The position numbers and the translations under genes are program-made. From positions 81,238,555 to 81,302,554 of the forward strand of contig CM061232.1 of NCBI GenBank assembly GCA_030844895.1: a stretch of DNA of 64,000 nt. The letters are read 5' to 3'. How positions within the stretch are numbered: position 1 is the first letter of the stretch; the number at the start of each line of letters is the position of its first letter. Source of the DNA: Ambrosia x helenae. Taxonomy: Eukaryota; Streptophyta; Magnoliopsida; Asterales; Asteraceae. A model generated the notes under the pieces. It had not been told where the DNA came from. It saw only the letters and a program-made list of their open reading frames with translations, and ran no database searches. Positions 21,201-31,676 of this stretch are shown here, piece by piece.

Positions 21201-22534
21201 CGGTGAGATTATTAGCAGTCAATACCCTATGATTTGAAACTGAGTCATTTTAACCAACATGTACAAAATTACCACATATAAAAGGTATGTATAAGCAATT
21301 TAAAATTGTAGTGAACATAAGAGTACAAAGAAGGCCTTACAAAAGATTCAATTTTTCTAGTTTTCCAAGCTCAGCAGGAACATTTCCTGAGAACATGTTG
21401 ATTTTCTCGTTACACATGCATCCCCCTCGCCCCTTTTTAAAATGGTCATAAGTCATAACCTTTTTATACGAATTATTCCTTTAAAACTAAAAGGTCAAAA
21501 CAGACACACTCGCCTCGAACGGTCAAAACTAAAAAGCAAAACAGACATATAGCCAAAAACCAAGACTTACAATTCTTTAAGAATGCAAAGTGAAGTTGTG
21601 TTAATTAACATAAAACAGATATATAGCCAAAAACCAAGACTTACAATTCTGAATTCTTATATCATATACCTACACCTTAAAGGAATAATTAATCAGCCTA
21701 AAGAATGCAAAGTGAGGGTGATGACATAGTTTTATATACCCACTTCATCATTTGACATCTACATTCATCACAGCATCACATACAAATCCACCTGCAAATG
21801 TAGTATGTTTGAATCTCCATATTTATATTAGTTACACGAAAATTTAATCTAAACAAAATAAGAATATAACACAAAGGTTGAATCCTTGTTACACAAATAC
21901 TTCGGGTTTTAACCAAATAAACACACAAACAACTAATATACGCATCAATACTAGACAATTAGGAAGATTTGATGGCAAATGTAGAGTTAAATCCAAATAA
22001 CAAATGCCTTTAAACTTAAATATGTGAACTTTAAACAAATTAAAGGTAGAACAACTACAACATACCTCTTTTTGTTGGTCTGTTTAAGCTCAAGTGAGAA
22101 CGTAGAACAACAACCGCCTTCGATTAGGGATTGTAGCAGCCAATTAGGTTAGGTGAGGAGATGGTTGTCGCCATTTGGTTAGGGTTTGAGGGGAGAGGGA
22201 AAATTTTGTATTAAGGGCTCCAATATTGCTGAAATGTGGAGGGCAATGAGAGGGAAAATGGTGTTAAGCACTATTGCTGAAAATTTTGGGGGAGGCTTGC
22301 TGAAAATTTTGGCGGGGAGGCTGATGGGGATTTTTTATAAGTCACGGTTCTATGATCAATAGTCGCGGTTGATAAACAAAACCGCGACTTTAACTTTAAA
22401 AGTTGCGTCTTCCGATTATCTTCCGATTGTAAAATTATTATTTTGGGAGGTGAAGTGTTTAATGTCGCGGATGTTTCTTTGCCCGCGTCTTTTACTTCTG
22501 ATGTCCGCGTCTTTTGCACACATTTGTACTAGTG
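18223..22534. mobile_element. CACTA (En/Spm) transposon, non-autonomous, 4312 bp, TSD CTT
   Basis: The termini are CACTAGTACAAAAATTGGG on the left and CACATTTGTACTAGTG on the right, flanked by CTT at 18220-18222 and 22535-22537, the 3-bp duplication typical of CACTA elements. Both subterminal regions are full of short GC-rich words (GTCGCGG, CCGCGTCTT, ACCGCGACTT), as expected for transposase-binding arrays. I find no transposase (TNP2/TNPA-like) frame inside, so it would depend on a helper. It carries at least three LRR receptor-kinase exons (20997-21410), so it behaves like a gene-capturing CACTA. Much of 18700-20950 is AT-rich with no recognisable gene. A GC-rich 35-bp direct duplication (GCGTTGCGCCGGG words) lies at 20208-20278. 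Confidence 0.92.
20990..21415 (-). pseudogene. Captured LRR receptor-kinase exons inside the CACTA element
   Basis: Three minus-strand segments read as leucine-rich repeats separated by GT-AG introns: MFSGNVPAELGKLEKLNLL (about 21341-21410, donor GTAAGG), LTANNLTGELPMELNNLAN (about 21156-21226, donor GTATGC) and LDSNYFSGRIPNLGSLTQLQ (about 20997-21068, donor GTAAGT). One ~70-bp exon per LRR, each ending at the same codon phase, is the structure of LRR-VIII receptor-like kinases such as At1g53440 relatives. This class is inferred from the motif pattern. Retained introns indicate capture at DNA level. No kinase domain is visible and no function is expected. Confidence 0.72.
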
Positions 22535-22537
22535 CTT

Positions 22538-23878
22538 GTTGAGGTCCTTGTATTCAACACACATGGGTCAGCCCCCATTAGCTTTGGCGACCATGACGGG
22601 GTTGGCGACCCAGGTTTGATACCGGCTGGGGCGAAGGATGCCCTCCTTGAGCAGCTCGGTGACTTGCTCGTTCATGGACTTTGTTTTCTCCGACCCCATG
22701 CTCCGCTTCTTTTGCACTACTAGCTCTACCGAATGGTAGACGTTAAGTTTGTGTTCCGCTATGTCTCGCAGAACACCCACCATGTCCACCGGTTTCCATG
22801 CAAAGACATCCATGTTGCCGATGAGTAATTGTTTCAGGTGGTTGCGAATGGTGTCGGAGATTACATCGCCTATGACCACCGTTTCCTCTGGAAATTTAGG
22901 GTTGAGGACCCATATTTCCGGCTCTCTGCTGGCGTCGGTTTTAACCATTTTGGGGTTTGGAGGTTTCCGCCGAATGACAATCCTTGTTTCCCCGAATAAA
23001 TGCAATGTCGGTTGTTGGAAAGCCGACCATTGCGTGGGCAGTAGAAGCATTGGCGTTGAAGCGTGTGATCCCTCGCGACCCAGTAAGATGTCATGGTTTA
23101 AGTTAGCTGGCAGAACCATAAGGTCACATATTTCTGTGCGCTCATGGGTGCCGTCTGACCAGGTGACAGGCATGGAGATCATGCCACGGGGCATTATTTT
23201 TTCGTGGATGAAACCGGAGATTGGCTCGTTGAGTAGCACGATTTTTGCTTTGTCTTCCTCATCCAACTGCTGAAAACACTGATCATACATGTTGTTAGTG
23301 CTGCTGCCGCCATCCAAGAACATGTACTGTGTGCGGTAATGTCCGAAGACGGCTGTGATGACGAGCGGGGCAGTGCAGGAAGCGCCGCCGCGGACTTTTG
23401 GTAGGAGGACGTAAACCTCCTTCCAGGAATCATCGTTTTGTTGTACACGGGATCGCTTCCCGCCCTGAGCCTTCTTTTTGTGCCTTGCCATATTGCATTG
23501 ATGGCGCGGAATGAGAGTAGCGGCATGAGTGTTTAGGTCACGAATTTTCTTCCGCGATCCTTCTGCCTGATTGTCATCGCCAGTGTGCCCCTTGGCGGTG
23601 CGATGAACATTCTTGATCAGGTGGCCGAGCTGCCCAGACTTCAGCGCAATCTCGATCTCCAACTTTAGACTGTAGCAGTTGTCTGTAAGATGGCCAAAGT
23701 CGTTGTGGTACTCGCAGAACTTGCTTGTATCCACATTCCTTCTTTTCCCAAGGGGCTTAGGCTCCTTAAGAGTGACTTGCTCCGTCTTGAGGACTTGGGA
23801 TGGAGTTTTTGTTAGCGTGGTCCAGTCGTGGTTTTTCTTGGAGTGACCACACTGTTCCCGCGATTGTTTATTGGTCAT
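22538..23878 (-). pseudogene. Tat gag C-terminus, protease and start of reverse transcriptase
   Basis: This long minus-strand frame begins within gag (NKQSREQCGHSKKNHDWT). It includes FCEYHNDFGHLTDNCYSLK, the C-x2-H-type zinc-binding motif of Tat gag, then the aspartic protease (QYMFLDGGSSTNNMYDQCF, where Asp-Gly-Gly replaces the usual Asp-Thr/Ser-Gly, a variant common in this lineage), DLMVLPANLNHDILLGREG, and the connector FAWKPVDMVGV. It ends with reverse transcriptase motif start LKEGILRPSRYQTWVANPVM. The frame runs into a stop just before the CACTA junction. The right end connects to gag across the AAT microsatellite. Confidence 0.88.
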
Positions 23879-23957
23879 GAGCTGGCGGGCGTCATTGGTG
23901 GGGGAGTACTTTCCCTCGTCTGTTGAGCCCGAGATGCGAGTCCATACAGACTTGGCC

Positions 23958-23958
<1 letters not shown>

Positions 23959-24031
<73 letters not shown>
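23959..24031 (-). repeat. (AAT)24 microsatellite inside Tat gag
   Basis: An uninterrupted ~73-bp TTA repeat on the plus strand. In the gag frame on the minus strand it reads as ~24 asparagine codons between QPHHH and KAKSVWTRIS, so the expansion kept the frame. Other frames give long isoleucine runs that should not be read as proteins. Confidence 0.85.
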
Positions 24032-24033
24032 GT

Positions 24034-25131
24034 GGTGATGTGGTTGGAAGCCGTGTATCTGATTGAAGGATTTCTCAGATGAAGCGTATATTTTGGCGGA
24101 ATGGATGACCTCGTCTCATGACTCTGGGATGCCATCCTTACTAGTGAGGCATTTCATGAGCTCCGGACAACGCACATAATGAATGAATGCAACGCGGGTG
24201 AGCTCTTCTCCGCAGCCTATCTGAAAGGCTTCCTTGTTGAAGCGGACAATGAAGTCCTCGATGGACTCGTGATCGTACCGGCGGCACAACAGTATGTGTG
24301 CCTTGTCCCGTTTGTGTTTCCTTAGATGAGAGAAATGATTACCAAACTTGTCAATGAGGTTGTCAAAGTCTGTAATGCTCCCGGTAGGGAGGTTATCGAA
24401 CCAGACTCTTGTTGCACCAGTCAGTGTTTGGGCGAAAAGGTGACACCAAACTTGGACTGGCCATTTGACAGACATCCCCGCACATTCAAAGTCATGAACG
24501 TGGTTATCCGGTTCACGCAGGCCATCGTACTTGCCGATGCTGCTAGGGAGCTTAGCCTTCTTGGGGATTTTGGTGATCGCTATGCGAGTGACAAACTTGG
24601 ATTTCTCAGCAAAGGACTTTGGCCTAAAGGGTTTGACCAAATTATCGTCCACATCCTTGCGGTGTGAACGGTGGGAGTGGCCTCTCCCGCTGTAGTTCGA
24701 GTCTGTGCTACTTGACTCGTAACCATCGGATTCGTCGTGTGATTTGGCGTAGCCCCGAGCCCCAGCGCTTCCGTCGGGCTCCCCGCTACGACTGTCACGT
24801 CGACCAGCCGTGTCTTTATTCTTATGACCCTTTTTGGTGGAGAGTTATTAGTGAGGGCTTTACCCTTCTTTTTGGCATTCTTCAAGAGTTTTCGCTAGTA
24901 GATAGTGGCACTCTTGGCATTCTGACAGAGGACTCACTGATTTGGGTCCTCCTCAGAGTTCTCGTCACTGCCCTTGTCCGTGTCCACGTCACGTACCTCG
25001 TAGGTTGGCTTCTGGAAACGTGAAGTGGGCTGTTTGACGAAAGTTCCTGGAGTGGTTTTGTTCCTGAGGAGTTGGACATCAACGTCCCCAGTTTGGTTAG
25101 TGATAGAAGTGTTAGGGTTGGGTTCAGCCAT
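24034..25131 (-). pseudogene. Tat gag (degraded)
   Basis: Initiation is most likely at ATG 25131 (MAEPNPNTS), the first start after the PBS. The acidic N-terminal part breaks near 24934 and again near 24885. The conserved retrotransposon gag domain is intact between about 24650 and 24116: KLPSSIGKYDGLREPDNHV, WPVQVWCHLFAQTLTGATR, VWFDNLPTGSITDFDNLID, then FIVRFNKEAFQI. The usual zinc-binding motif follows in the next segment. An in-frame TGA near 24118 lies at a position where Arg (CGA) would be expected, consistent with CpG decay. It once formed the capsid/nucleocapsid of the Tat element. Confidence 0.85.
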
Positions 25132-25166
25132 TGGTGGGTTAAAAGATGAAAAAAGAGTTGTTCTAG

Positions 25167-25183
25167 CCGACGGATGGCGCCAA
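25167..25183 (-). promoter_or_regulatory. Primer-binding site of the Tat element
   Basis: On the minus strand TTGGCGCCATCCGTCGG follows the LTR end (TTTCTTCA) directly. TTGGCGCC-GTCTGT-type sites are usual for the Tat lineage. The complementary tRNA cannot be assigned with certainty. Confidence 0.75.
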
Positions 25184-25917
25184 TGAAGAAACAATAAGTA
25201 TACCGGAGATTATCACTAATTACCGGGTGGTTAATACATACGTGACTACAAATATTATCCTTTACCCGAACCGTTGGTTCAACCCAGGAGTAGAAATATA
25301 TGCGCGTGTGTGTGGTGAATGTGAGAACACAAAGATGTAAGTGGTTTTGTCGAGTTCGACCTACGTCCACTGTGAAGAGCCGGTTTCTTATTACTTTGGA
25401 GAGTACAAAGTGTTACAAAGAAACCTAGCTCTATGTTACAAGTGAGTGTTTTCGGATCCCTTGATAAGGGTTTGAAGCCTTCTATTTATAGGAGAGACCA
25501 TGGGCCTGGTGAGAAAGCCCACGGAGGGCATATCTGATCTGGGCTTATTCTTGGGCCCAAGATGGTTGGCCCAAGAAAATGGCGGGAAAGTCCGAGTCCT
25601 GTGGTTGACGTCACAGGAATGTTGGCTGGCCCTGCGAAGCAGACACGTGGCGCCTCCTAGTTGGACATCAGCGGTATTCGCCTGCTACAGTATGGCTGAC
25701 TTACCTGCTGCCGTCTGATGTGACGTCTGTCGGCAGGTGAGCATGTCTGCCGGCTACAGTAGACGACAGTATGGAGGAAGCATGGAAGTAGTCAAGTCAC
25801 TATTCCTGTCAGCAGCCGTTGAACTAACTATGCCACGTGTCACCGTCCGATTGGCGCATGCTCTGTCCCAGATCCTGCTGGATCTTCTTTGCCCATAATG
25901 TTCCGTACCTCGTACCA
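25184..25917 (-). repeat. Tat 5' LTR (~734 bp)
   Basis: The inner edge (TGAAGAAACAATAAG on the plus strand) adjoins the PBS. The outer edge is placed at CGTACCA, 25917, because the adjacent unrelated frame ends there; no second LTR is available for comparison. A TATA box (TATAAATAG on the minus strand, about 25482-25490) marks the promoter. Upstream, at 25703-25738, is an imperfect palindrome with arms ACCTGCTGCCG and CGGCAGGT. The TACAGTA word is repeated nearby. Confidence 0.72.
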
Positions 25918-25925
25918 AAAGCTGT

Positions 25926-26600
25926 CTAAGGAGATTTTGCTTTATCTTTATTATCCATTTTCATGGCCACAAGATTTTTCTTTTTTGCAAAGATTTTAAA
26001 ATACCCATTATAAGCAGGACCTAAACTTTCAATACGGTGAAAAATGTTGGATTTGGAGTCACTCAAATTATATTTATGTGTCAAATTCCAACTAGTGTAG
26101 GGGTTTACAACCAAATAGACTTCTACGTCTTCAACTTCTAAACCAAAAGTTGATTCGTTAGTATCCTCTAACAATACCAAATTGTTGATCACATGGATGA
26201 ATTTGTAGTCGATAAATGGTGGGGATGGCTTACGTGATTGTGTCGGTGCAAGCGGGGTAGGTAATGGCAACTATTTTGGCAGTCGTATGACATCATAAAT
26301 GGTTGAAAGTAGTGGTGGTGGTGGTGATGGCAGGTGTGTGTTTTCTGGCTTGGTTCCGTCTAACACGGGATTTAGTTTTGTTAGGTTGTGGCTTGCTAGG
26401 AACCAAAATGTGCTGATATGATGGGGGTGCAGTGGTTGGTTTTGAATTGATGGTTGGTTGTTGGCGTTGTCGTGGCGGAAGGGGTTGATAGGGGTGTAGG
26501 AGATTAGAGCTCGTTGAAAAGGGTTTGCAACAAAAATTTAAGTCTCGCCAATGATATATTCATCCATTAATGAAACTCGGTTTCCGATAGAGTTTGAGCA
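25926..26600 (-). pseudogene. Unrecognised degraded ORF left of the MULE
   Basis: A 114-codon open frame (25926-26270) continues upstream in the same frame through a stop for another ~90 codons, so the original protein was probably over 200 residues. Visible parts include PPFIDYKFIHVINNLVLLED, GLEVEDVEVYLVVNPYTSWN and GPAYNGYFKIFAKKKNL. I do not recognise it. It could be part of a retroelement or of a plant-specific domain protein. It abuts the outer edge of the Tat LTR. Confidence 0.35.
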
Positions 26601-26777
26601 GCCATGGGTCTGAGGGGGATCACGATAGCTTTGATACTACTTTTGTGGTTCCACAAATTAATCGTTGGCCAAAGAAAATAGATAGAAACCAGATTAGAAA
26701 ATAGAGAGAGATTTAGACTAATTCTTCATATAATTTCATTCATACTAGAATCAAACAAGTGGTGCCATTTTATAGGC
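26601..26777 (-). other. Possible copia LTR end / PBS remnant
   Basis: On the minus strand TATAAAATGG near 26765-26774 is followed by a CT-rich leader, then GTAGTATCAAAGCTATCG near 26620-26640, which resembles the initiator-tRNA primer site TGGTATCAGAGC, and then an ATG (MAAQTLSETEF). The pattern fits a decayed copia 5' end, but both signals are imperfect. The right edge coincides with the start of recognisable MULE coding. Confidence 0.35.
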
Positions 26778-27210
26778 TTACAAGAGCAGGATATTCCCAA
26801 GCGTAACATTTGGAGAATGCTCATTAAAAAAAACCCGGAGAAAAAGACTACCTTGAAAGATATACACAATGCGGCTCAGATGATAAATGCTTAAAAGCGA
26901 GTCGGTGAAGGTGCAATGCAGCAACTTGAAAAGTTTCTGGCGGAGAAAGAATTCACCTACTACACGCGAGTAAATGACACCACGAATGTTGTTGAAGATA
27001 TTTTCTCCGTTCACAAACATTCATTTACTATGTGGTGCGCATTCCCGCGTGTGCTAATGATTGACGCCACCTATAATACAAACATGTACAATATGGCATT
27101 TGTTTAGGTTGTGGGTATGGCGTCGACAAACCACTCATTTTCGGTTGCCCATGCGTTTCTTTTTTTGAGAAGGTTAGTAACTATGTTTGGTTGTTGAAGA
27201 GTATAAAGTC
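26778..27210 (+). pseudogene. MULE transposase, 5' part (first catalytic Asp), interrupted at 27210
   Basis: The frame from 26778 reads LQEQDIPKRNIWRMLIKK, then stops at TAA 26892. It continues as LEKFLAEKEFTYYTRVNDT and PRVLMIDATYNTNMYNMAF (first catalytic Asp at 27063-27065), stops at TAG 27105, and goes on as VGMASTNHSFSVAHAF to LLKSIKS. This is the RNase H-like core of Mutator-type (MULE/FAR1-like) transposases. It breaks exactly at 27210, where the Tekay complex begins. The 5-bp repeat AAGTC occurs at 27206-27210 and again at 39100-39104, where coding resumes with MLVGCMEPRVIVTD in the compatible phase. The N-terminal DNA-binding region is not recognisable. Confidence 0.85.
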
Positions 27211-30098
27211 TGTCACACCCTCAAATTTCCACTGCGGAGTTTATACCGCGAGGCGCATGACATACCAAGATCCCATAGCCATAATTCATATGAACGAACT
27301 CTAAATGCCCAAACCATTTAGTTCGTTTTCAAAAACCAAGTATAGTTAAGCTGCAGAACCGTAAACCAAGTTTAAACCTTTTTAAAACCATGCGCAAAAC
27401 AACGCACCCAAGATAAAACCATATGAAAGAAAACATAAAAGCATGATATATAATTTAGGTGTATTCCCAAAACCCTAAATGCAGTGAAGTGTGTAGTGCT
27501 TTCTAATCGTGGCACCGAAAGCTAACTACCTGCAAAAGCATATATATCGTGGGTCAACAAACAATGTTGGTGAGTTCACTAAGTAAAGAAGATGAGTAAG
27601 TAAATGCGTAGTTTCCAAAACCACGTAACCAAGTAAAAGTGTAAGTAAATAAGTTGGTTCTAAAAACCGTGTAACCACTAGTTCATCCCATGCCAAGGGT
27701 AGCTAACCCATTCATGATAAATAACACCGATATACCGAACTGCTAATGTACGTGTTGTCACAAATGTGAGAAGTTTGCCTTGCATCATTGCCTATCAACA
27801 ATGATAATCTGTTAAGTTATAGTTCACTCCCGCACTCCCCGAGCCGGTGTGAGGTTTGTCAGACCTAATAGCGCTATCAACTAATAACCCGCTTGCCATA
27901 ACCCGGCAACTCGTTCGGTATGTGAAGGACTTACAGTGATAGTGTTGGCTTAGTTCATCAAGGACAAAGTTTGCGAACTAGCAAAACCCCGACCTACACA
28001 AGGAGTCAAAACCCGACCCACACAAGGAGTCAAAACCCGACCCTCACAAGGAGTCATAACATCCCAAAACACGGGATATGTAGTAGTCCCCAAACCGGAC
28101 TAGAAAATAGTAGTCCCAAACCGGACTAGAAAAAGTTAAGTACGTTGTCTCAAACCCGAGACGCATGCTTTTGATAAAAGAGTAGTGAAACTCACCTTAG
28201 TATGCAAGCAAATAAATCCAAACTCCAAAGTAGGGTGTGCTACCGAATCCCTAGTTCATGTGTCACTAAGTGAGTATATGTGTAATACCATTACACCATA
28301 TAACACGTTTGTCCAAGACGTTTAAATGTTCAATATAGTGTAAGTGACACCTAGTGATTCTACATGCATAAGTAAATCCTACGGACATGTTGGTGAATAT
28401 GTTGGTTATCATTAGTTTTACACTTCATATGCATCTCATATAAGTTCCCATTCAGTTACATGTCAAATACATACCACATAGGACTCCAATTAGTCACATA
28501 AACACATAATACACAATCTACATTTTTAGGGCAGATTATGCACCATGAAAACTAATTTATTTAGAATACCTAACCAATGAATTAAACTCCCAAATTTTTA
28601 CTGAATATTATTTGGGGTTCGTTTGTTAACACAAATTTTTGTTTTGTCTAAAAACCAAACACAATAATTATGAAAAATCGTACATCACAGATATGTTCAG
28701 AAACTACACACAACAGATCAGTTTAGTAGAAAAGTTCTCAAAAATCGTGTATTCATCCAAACGGGATGAATCCACTTGGAAAAGCCGATTTATTCCAATG
28801 TTAACCTACTGTACACATTTCATAGCTTAATTTCTTGTAAAACTCGAGTTATGATTGTCTAAAGTTGTTAATCCGAAAATCTGATATGACCTTTATTCAA
28901 AGAAAATTCCAAAAACATATCAAACGACATCCAAATCAGATGATTTTACCCATTCTAAAAAGCTAAGACCATGTACAATCCATTCATGTAAAGAATCGAT
29001 CAAAATCAATATATTAAGGTCACGTAACAGACCCTACAAATCGACATTCAGATTCTGTCCAGATTCTAATCTTGCAATATTATCAATTATATCAAACCCT
29101 AGTTGCATATTATCAATCAATAACACCTAATAATCATCATATAACATTAATAAGAGCCACATCTGATCAAAACCCTAATGATACATGATAAACATTATCA
29201 TTCATAAACCCTAGAAGTCTAAAACATCAAGAACATGCATAACCATGCAACCTATCAATTACTAATCGCATAAGATTATGTTTAACCCATTCAATCATTA
29301 TAAACCTCAAGTTTTAATCTTTATGAAAACGTTTCAGACCTGGAAGAACTTAGTTATAAGGTTTTTATAACATATTAAAGAAGATTAAAACACAAGAGAT
29401 TGAAGATTATACCGCAAGCTCTTCAAAACAATCAACCGAATGCTCTTGAAGCTTCCCGATCGATGTTCTTGCGCCTTAGCAGGTGTTTAGGGGTTAATAT
29501 TTTGTAATAGGGAAGTGGGGGCGATTAGGGTTTGAGTTTAGGAGAGATACAAGAGGCTTAAGGTTGCTTAAATAGTAGTTTAAGGCGGTTTGGGCTCGTC
29601 AGACCTCCGTGAGCGGCCGCGCGGAGCCTGTGAGCGGCCGCTCACAGCTCCCCGGCTCGCTCCGGGTGACCTGCTTCGTTGTCCAGCCTGTTTCCTTTGA
29701 TGTTTTCGCCATTTTGGACCATAACAAGTGTAACCCCATGTGTTATGACCCCAACCATCCTAATGGTCCATCCATTATGGTTTTTATTAACGTATTCGGT
29801 TTAAGTTCACATAATCACATACAGTTTGCACATGGTTTCACAGAGTATCATAAAAGCACGTAATTGCAATCAATCTCAACCAAATTAATTCACAATTATT
29901 TAACTTCATGGTTCACGAACGTCCAAGGTTCACTAATCTTGTATACAGTCTGGTAATTCCCCGAATTACCACTTCATGCAGTTATTAATCTATAACTGTG
30001 CAACGTGTGTCCTATCTAGCTAACCCTAGTTAAGTAGAATGCAAGGAATGTAACTAGAGTTTAGTTAAAGTGAGAACCTGAAATTGCGGGGTATCACA
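27211..30098 (-). repeat. Tekay 3' LTR (2888 bp)
   Basis: Plus-strand ends are TGTCACACCCTC and GGGGTATCACA. It is colinear with 35246-38106 and with the inverted solo LTR at 15145-18050. A perfect 20-bp palindrome CTGTGAGCGGCCGCTCACAG is at 29628-29647, just upstream (in minus-strand sense) of a TATTTAAG box at about 29565-29575. Adjacent CTCCG...CGGAG forms a second GC-rich hairpin. No genes; a frame at 29609-29863 is spurious. Confidence 0.93.
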
Positions 30099-30231
30099 TC
30101 ATCCCCAAGTTGAAAAGAATTTCGTCCCGAAATTCAGTAAGTAAATAGTAAAGCCAGCTTAATAATGTGTGCTTGGTTCCTGGATGTCACATCATCCCCA
30201 AGTTGAAAGGAATGTTGCCCCGAAATTCACT
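30099..30231 (-). promoter_or_regulatory. Tekay polypurine tract region, duplicated
   Basis: On the minus strand CAACTTGGGGATGA abuts the LTR start TGTGATACC (plus-strand 30099-30112). A second copy, with CATCATCCCCAAGTTGAAAGG on the plus strand reduced to the same core, lies about 92 bp further right near 30189-30210, just after the integrase stop. Both copies are preserved again beside the middle LTR (38107-38130 and 38201-38225), so the duplication predates the LTR recombination. Confidence 0.7.
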
Positions 30232-30937
30232 TTGAGAGAGTTGCTTTATGTTTAGTGTTTGATCTATGCATGGGTTCAGGTTCAGTAAAGAGGTGTGGAT
30301 ATTTGAGCCGCATTTGATCTCTGCGCTCCCACGTATATTCTGGTCCTAGACGGGAATTCCATCGTACCTTAACAATAGGTATAGTGTTTTGTTTGAGTTT
30401 CTTGACGCCCCGCTCAAGAATCTCCACTGGTTCTTCCATGAACCGTACCCTATCGCCCACCTGGATCTCCTCTAGTGGCACCATCAGTGTTGTATCCAAC
30501 AGGCATTTCTTTAGATTCGATGCGATACATGGGATACATCGTGTACTGAGTTTATTAAGCAAGTTTAACTTGTAAGCTACCGGACCAATCCCTTTGACAA
30601 TCTCGAATGGTCCAATGTATCGCGGGTTCAACTTACCCCGTTTTCCAAAGCGTATCACCCCCTTCCAAGGTGACACCTTCAATAGAACCTTGTCCCCAAC
30701 CTGGAACTCCAAAGGTTTCCTACGCTTATCAGCGTAACTTTTCTGTCGATCACGAGCAGCAGCCATCCAGTTTCTGATTTGCACTATCTTCTCAGAAGTC
30801 TCGTGCACGAGTTCGGGACCTGTTAGCTGGCTATCCCCAACTTCAGTCCAGTAGATGGGAGACCTAGCGTCCATAAAGTGCCTCAAAAGGCGCACACTGT
30901 ATCGAAGTGTGGTAGCTATTGTTATACGAGAATTCAA
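30227..30937 (-). pseudogene. Tekay integrase C-terminus with chromodomain
   Basis: The frame includes DRQKSYADKRRKPLEFQVGD, VLLKVSPWKGVIRFGKRGKL and NPRYIGPFEIV (the GPY/F module). It ends with a chromodomain-like tail: EEPVEILERGVKKLKQNTIP, IVKVRWNSRLGPEYTWERRD, then KYPHLF. This tail is the group II chromodomain that defines Tekay/Del chromoviruses and is thought to direct insertion into heterochromatin (known for the family). The N-terminal ~25 residues are in a shifted frame relative to the catalytic core at 30864-31445. The C-terminus ends just before the PPT. A paralogous copy exists at 38235-38770. Confidence 0.9.
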
Positions 30938-31560
30938 TCAAAGGCAAGTGCTTATCCCAACTGTTGCCAGAATCCACCACGCACGCTCGTAGAAGATCTT
31001 CCAATGTTTGGATGGTACCTTCACTCTGTCCATCCGTCTGTGGGTGATAGGCTGTGCTCATATCTAAGCGAGTTCCCAAAGCGTTTTGGAGAGTAGTCCA
31101 AAAATGAGAAGTGAATCGCGCATCGCGATCAGATATAATAGAAGTAGGCACCCCATGCCTAGAGACTACATCCTTGATGTAGAGATTAGCTAGTTTCTCC
31201 AGCGAGTCCATTTCCTTTATTGCCAGAAAGTGTGCCGATTTGGTTAAACGATCCACGATAACCCAAATCATGTTATGGCCAGTTGGCGTTCTAGAAAGCT
31301 TTGTGATAAAATCCATAGAAATCCCGTCCCATTTCCACATAGGGATTTCTAGTTGTTGGAGTAGGACTGAAGGTTTCTGATATTCAATCTTAACCTTCGC
31401 ACAAGTCAAGCACTTAATAACATAAGTGGCTATTTTAGCTTTCATGTAGGGCCACCAGTAAAGAGTTTTAAGATCTTGGTATATCTTGTCCGAACCAGGA
31501 TGTACCGAATATCAAGAGGCGTGAGCTTCATCGAGCACCAGTTGTCTGAGATCCCCACAA
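30864..31560 (-). pseudogene. Tekay integrase zinc finger and catalytic core
   Basis: The first part (31560-31446) reads EAHAS, a TGA stop, then YSVHPGSDKIYQDLKTLYWW. The stop lies where Arg (CGA) is usual. The open frame then gives CLTCAKVKIEYQKPS (zinc-binding cysteines), MIWVIVDRLTKSAHF (first catalytic Asp), IISDRDARFTSHFW (second) and YHPQTDGQSEGTIQTLEDLL (Glu). All three catalytic residues survive, although the nearby Arg of the usual SERT is Gly. It ends in a frame change at ~30900 into the C-terminal module. Confidence 0.9.
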
Positions 31561-31676
31561 CGTGGTATCCAAACTCGATTCATAAATTATTGAAGACCAT
31601 CTATCTTTAGTTCCAAGTGCTTATCAGCACCATGTAATGTTTCAAGCCCAATGTTTTCTTCTTTGAAGGCCTCGCC
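31561..31676 (-). other. Tekay RNase H-integrase linker (decayed)
   Basis: The short connecting region on the minus strand has disrupted coding (traces of DGLQ and IWIPRCGDLRQLVLDEAH). No separate feature is visible. Confidence 0.6.

Larger units (their letters stand above)
6462..25917 (-). mobile_element. Tat-lineage Ty3/gypsy retrotransposon (host of several insertions)
   Basis: On the minus strand this reads 5' LTR (25917 to 25184), PBS, gag, protease, reverse transcriptase, RNase H, a second archaeal-type RNase H, and integrase. A separate plus-strand gene then lies between integrase and the missing 3' LTR. The second RNase H (TDGASN and TNNQAEYEALLAG motifs) is diagnostic of the Tat/Ogre group. 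The PBS begins TTGGCGCCATCC. Three elements interrupt the visible part: solo LTRs at 7372-9962 and 15145-18050, and a CACTA element at 18223-22534. The Athila at 1-6461 splits its antisense gene. Excising each insertion with one target duplication restores frame and motif order. The 3' LTR is beyond the window. Scattered stops and shifts show the copy is dead. Confidence 0.88.
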
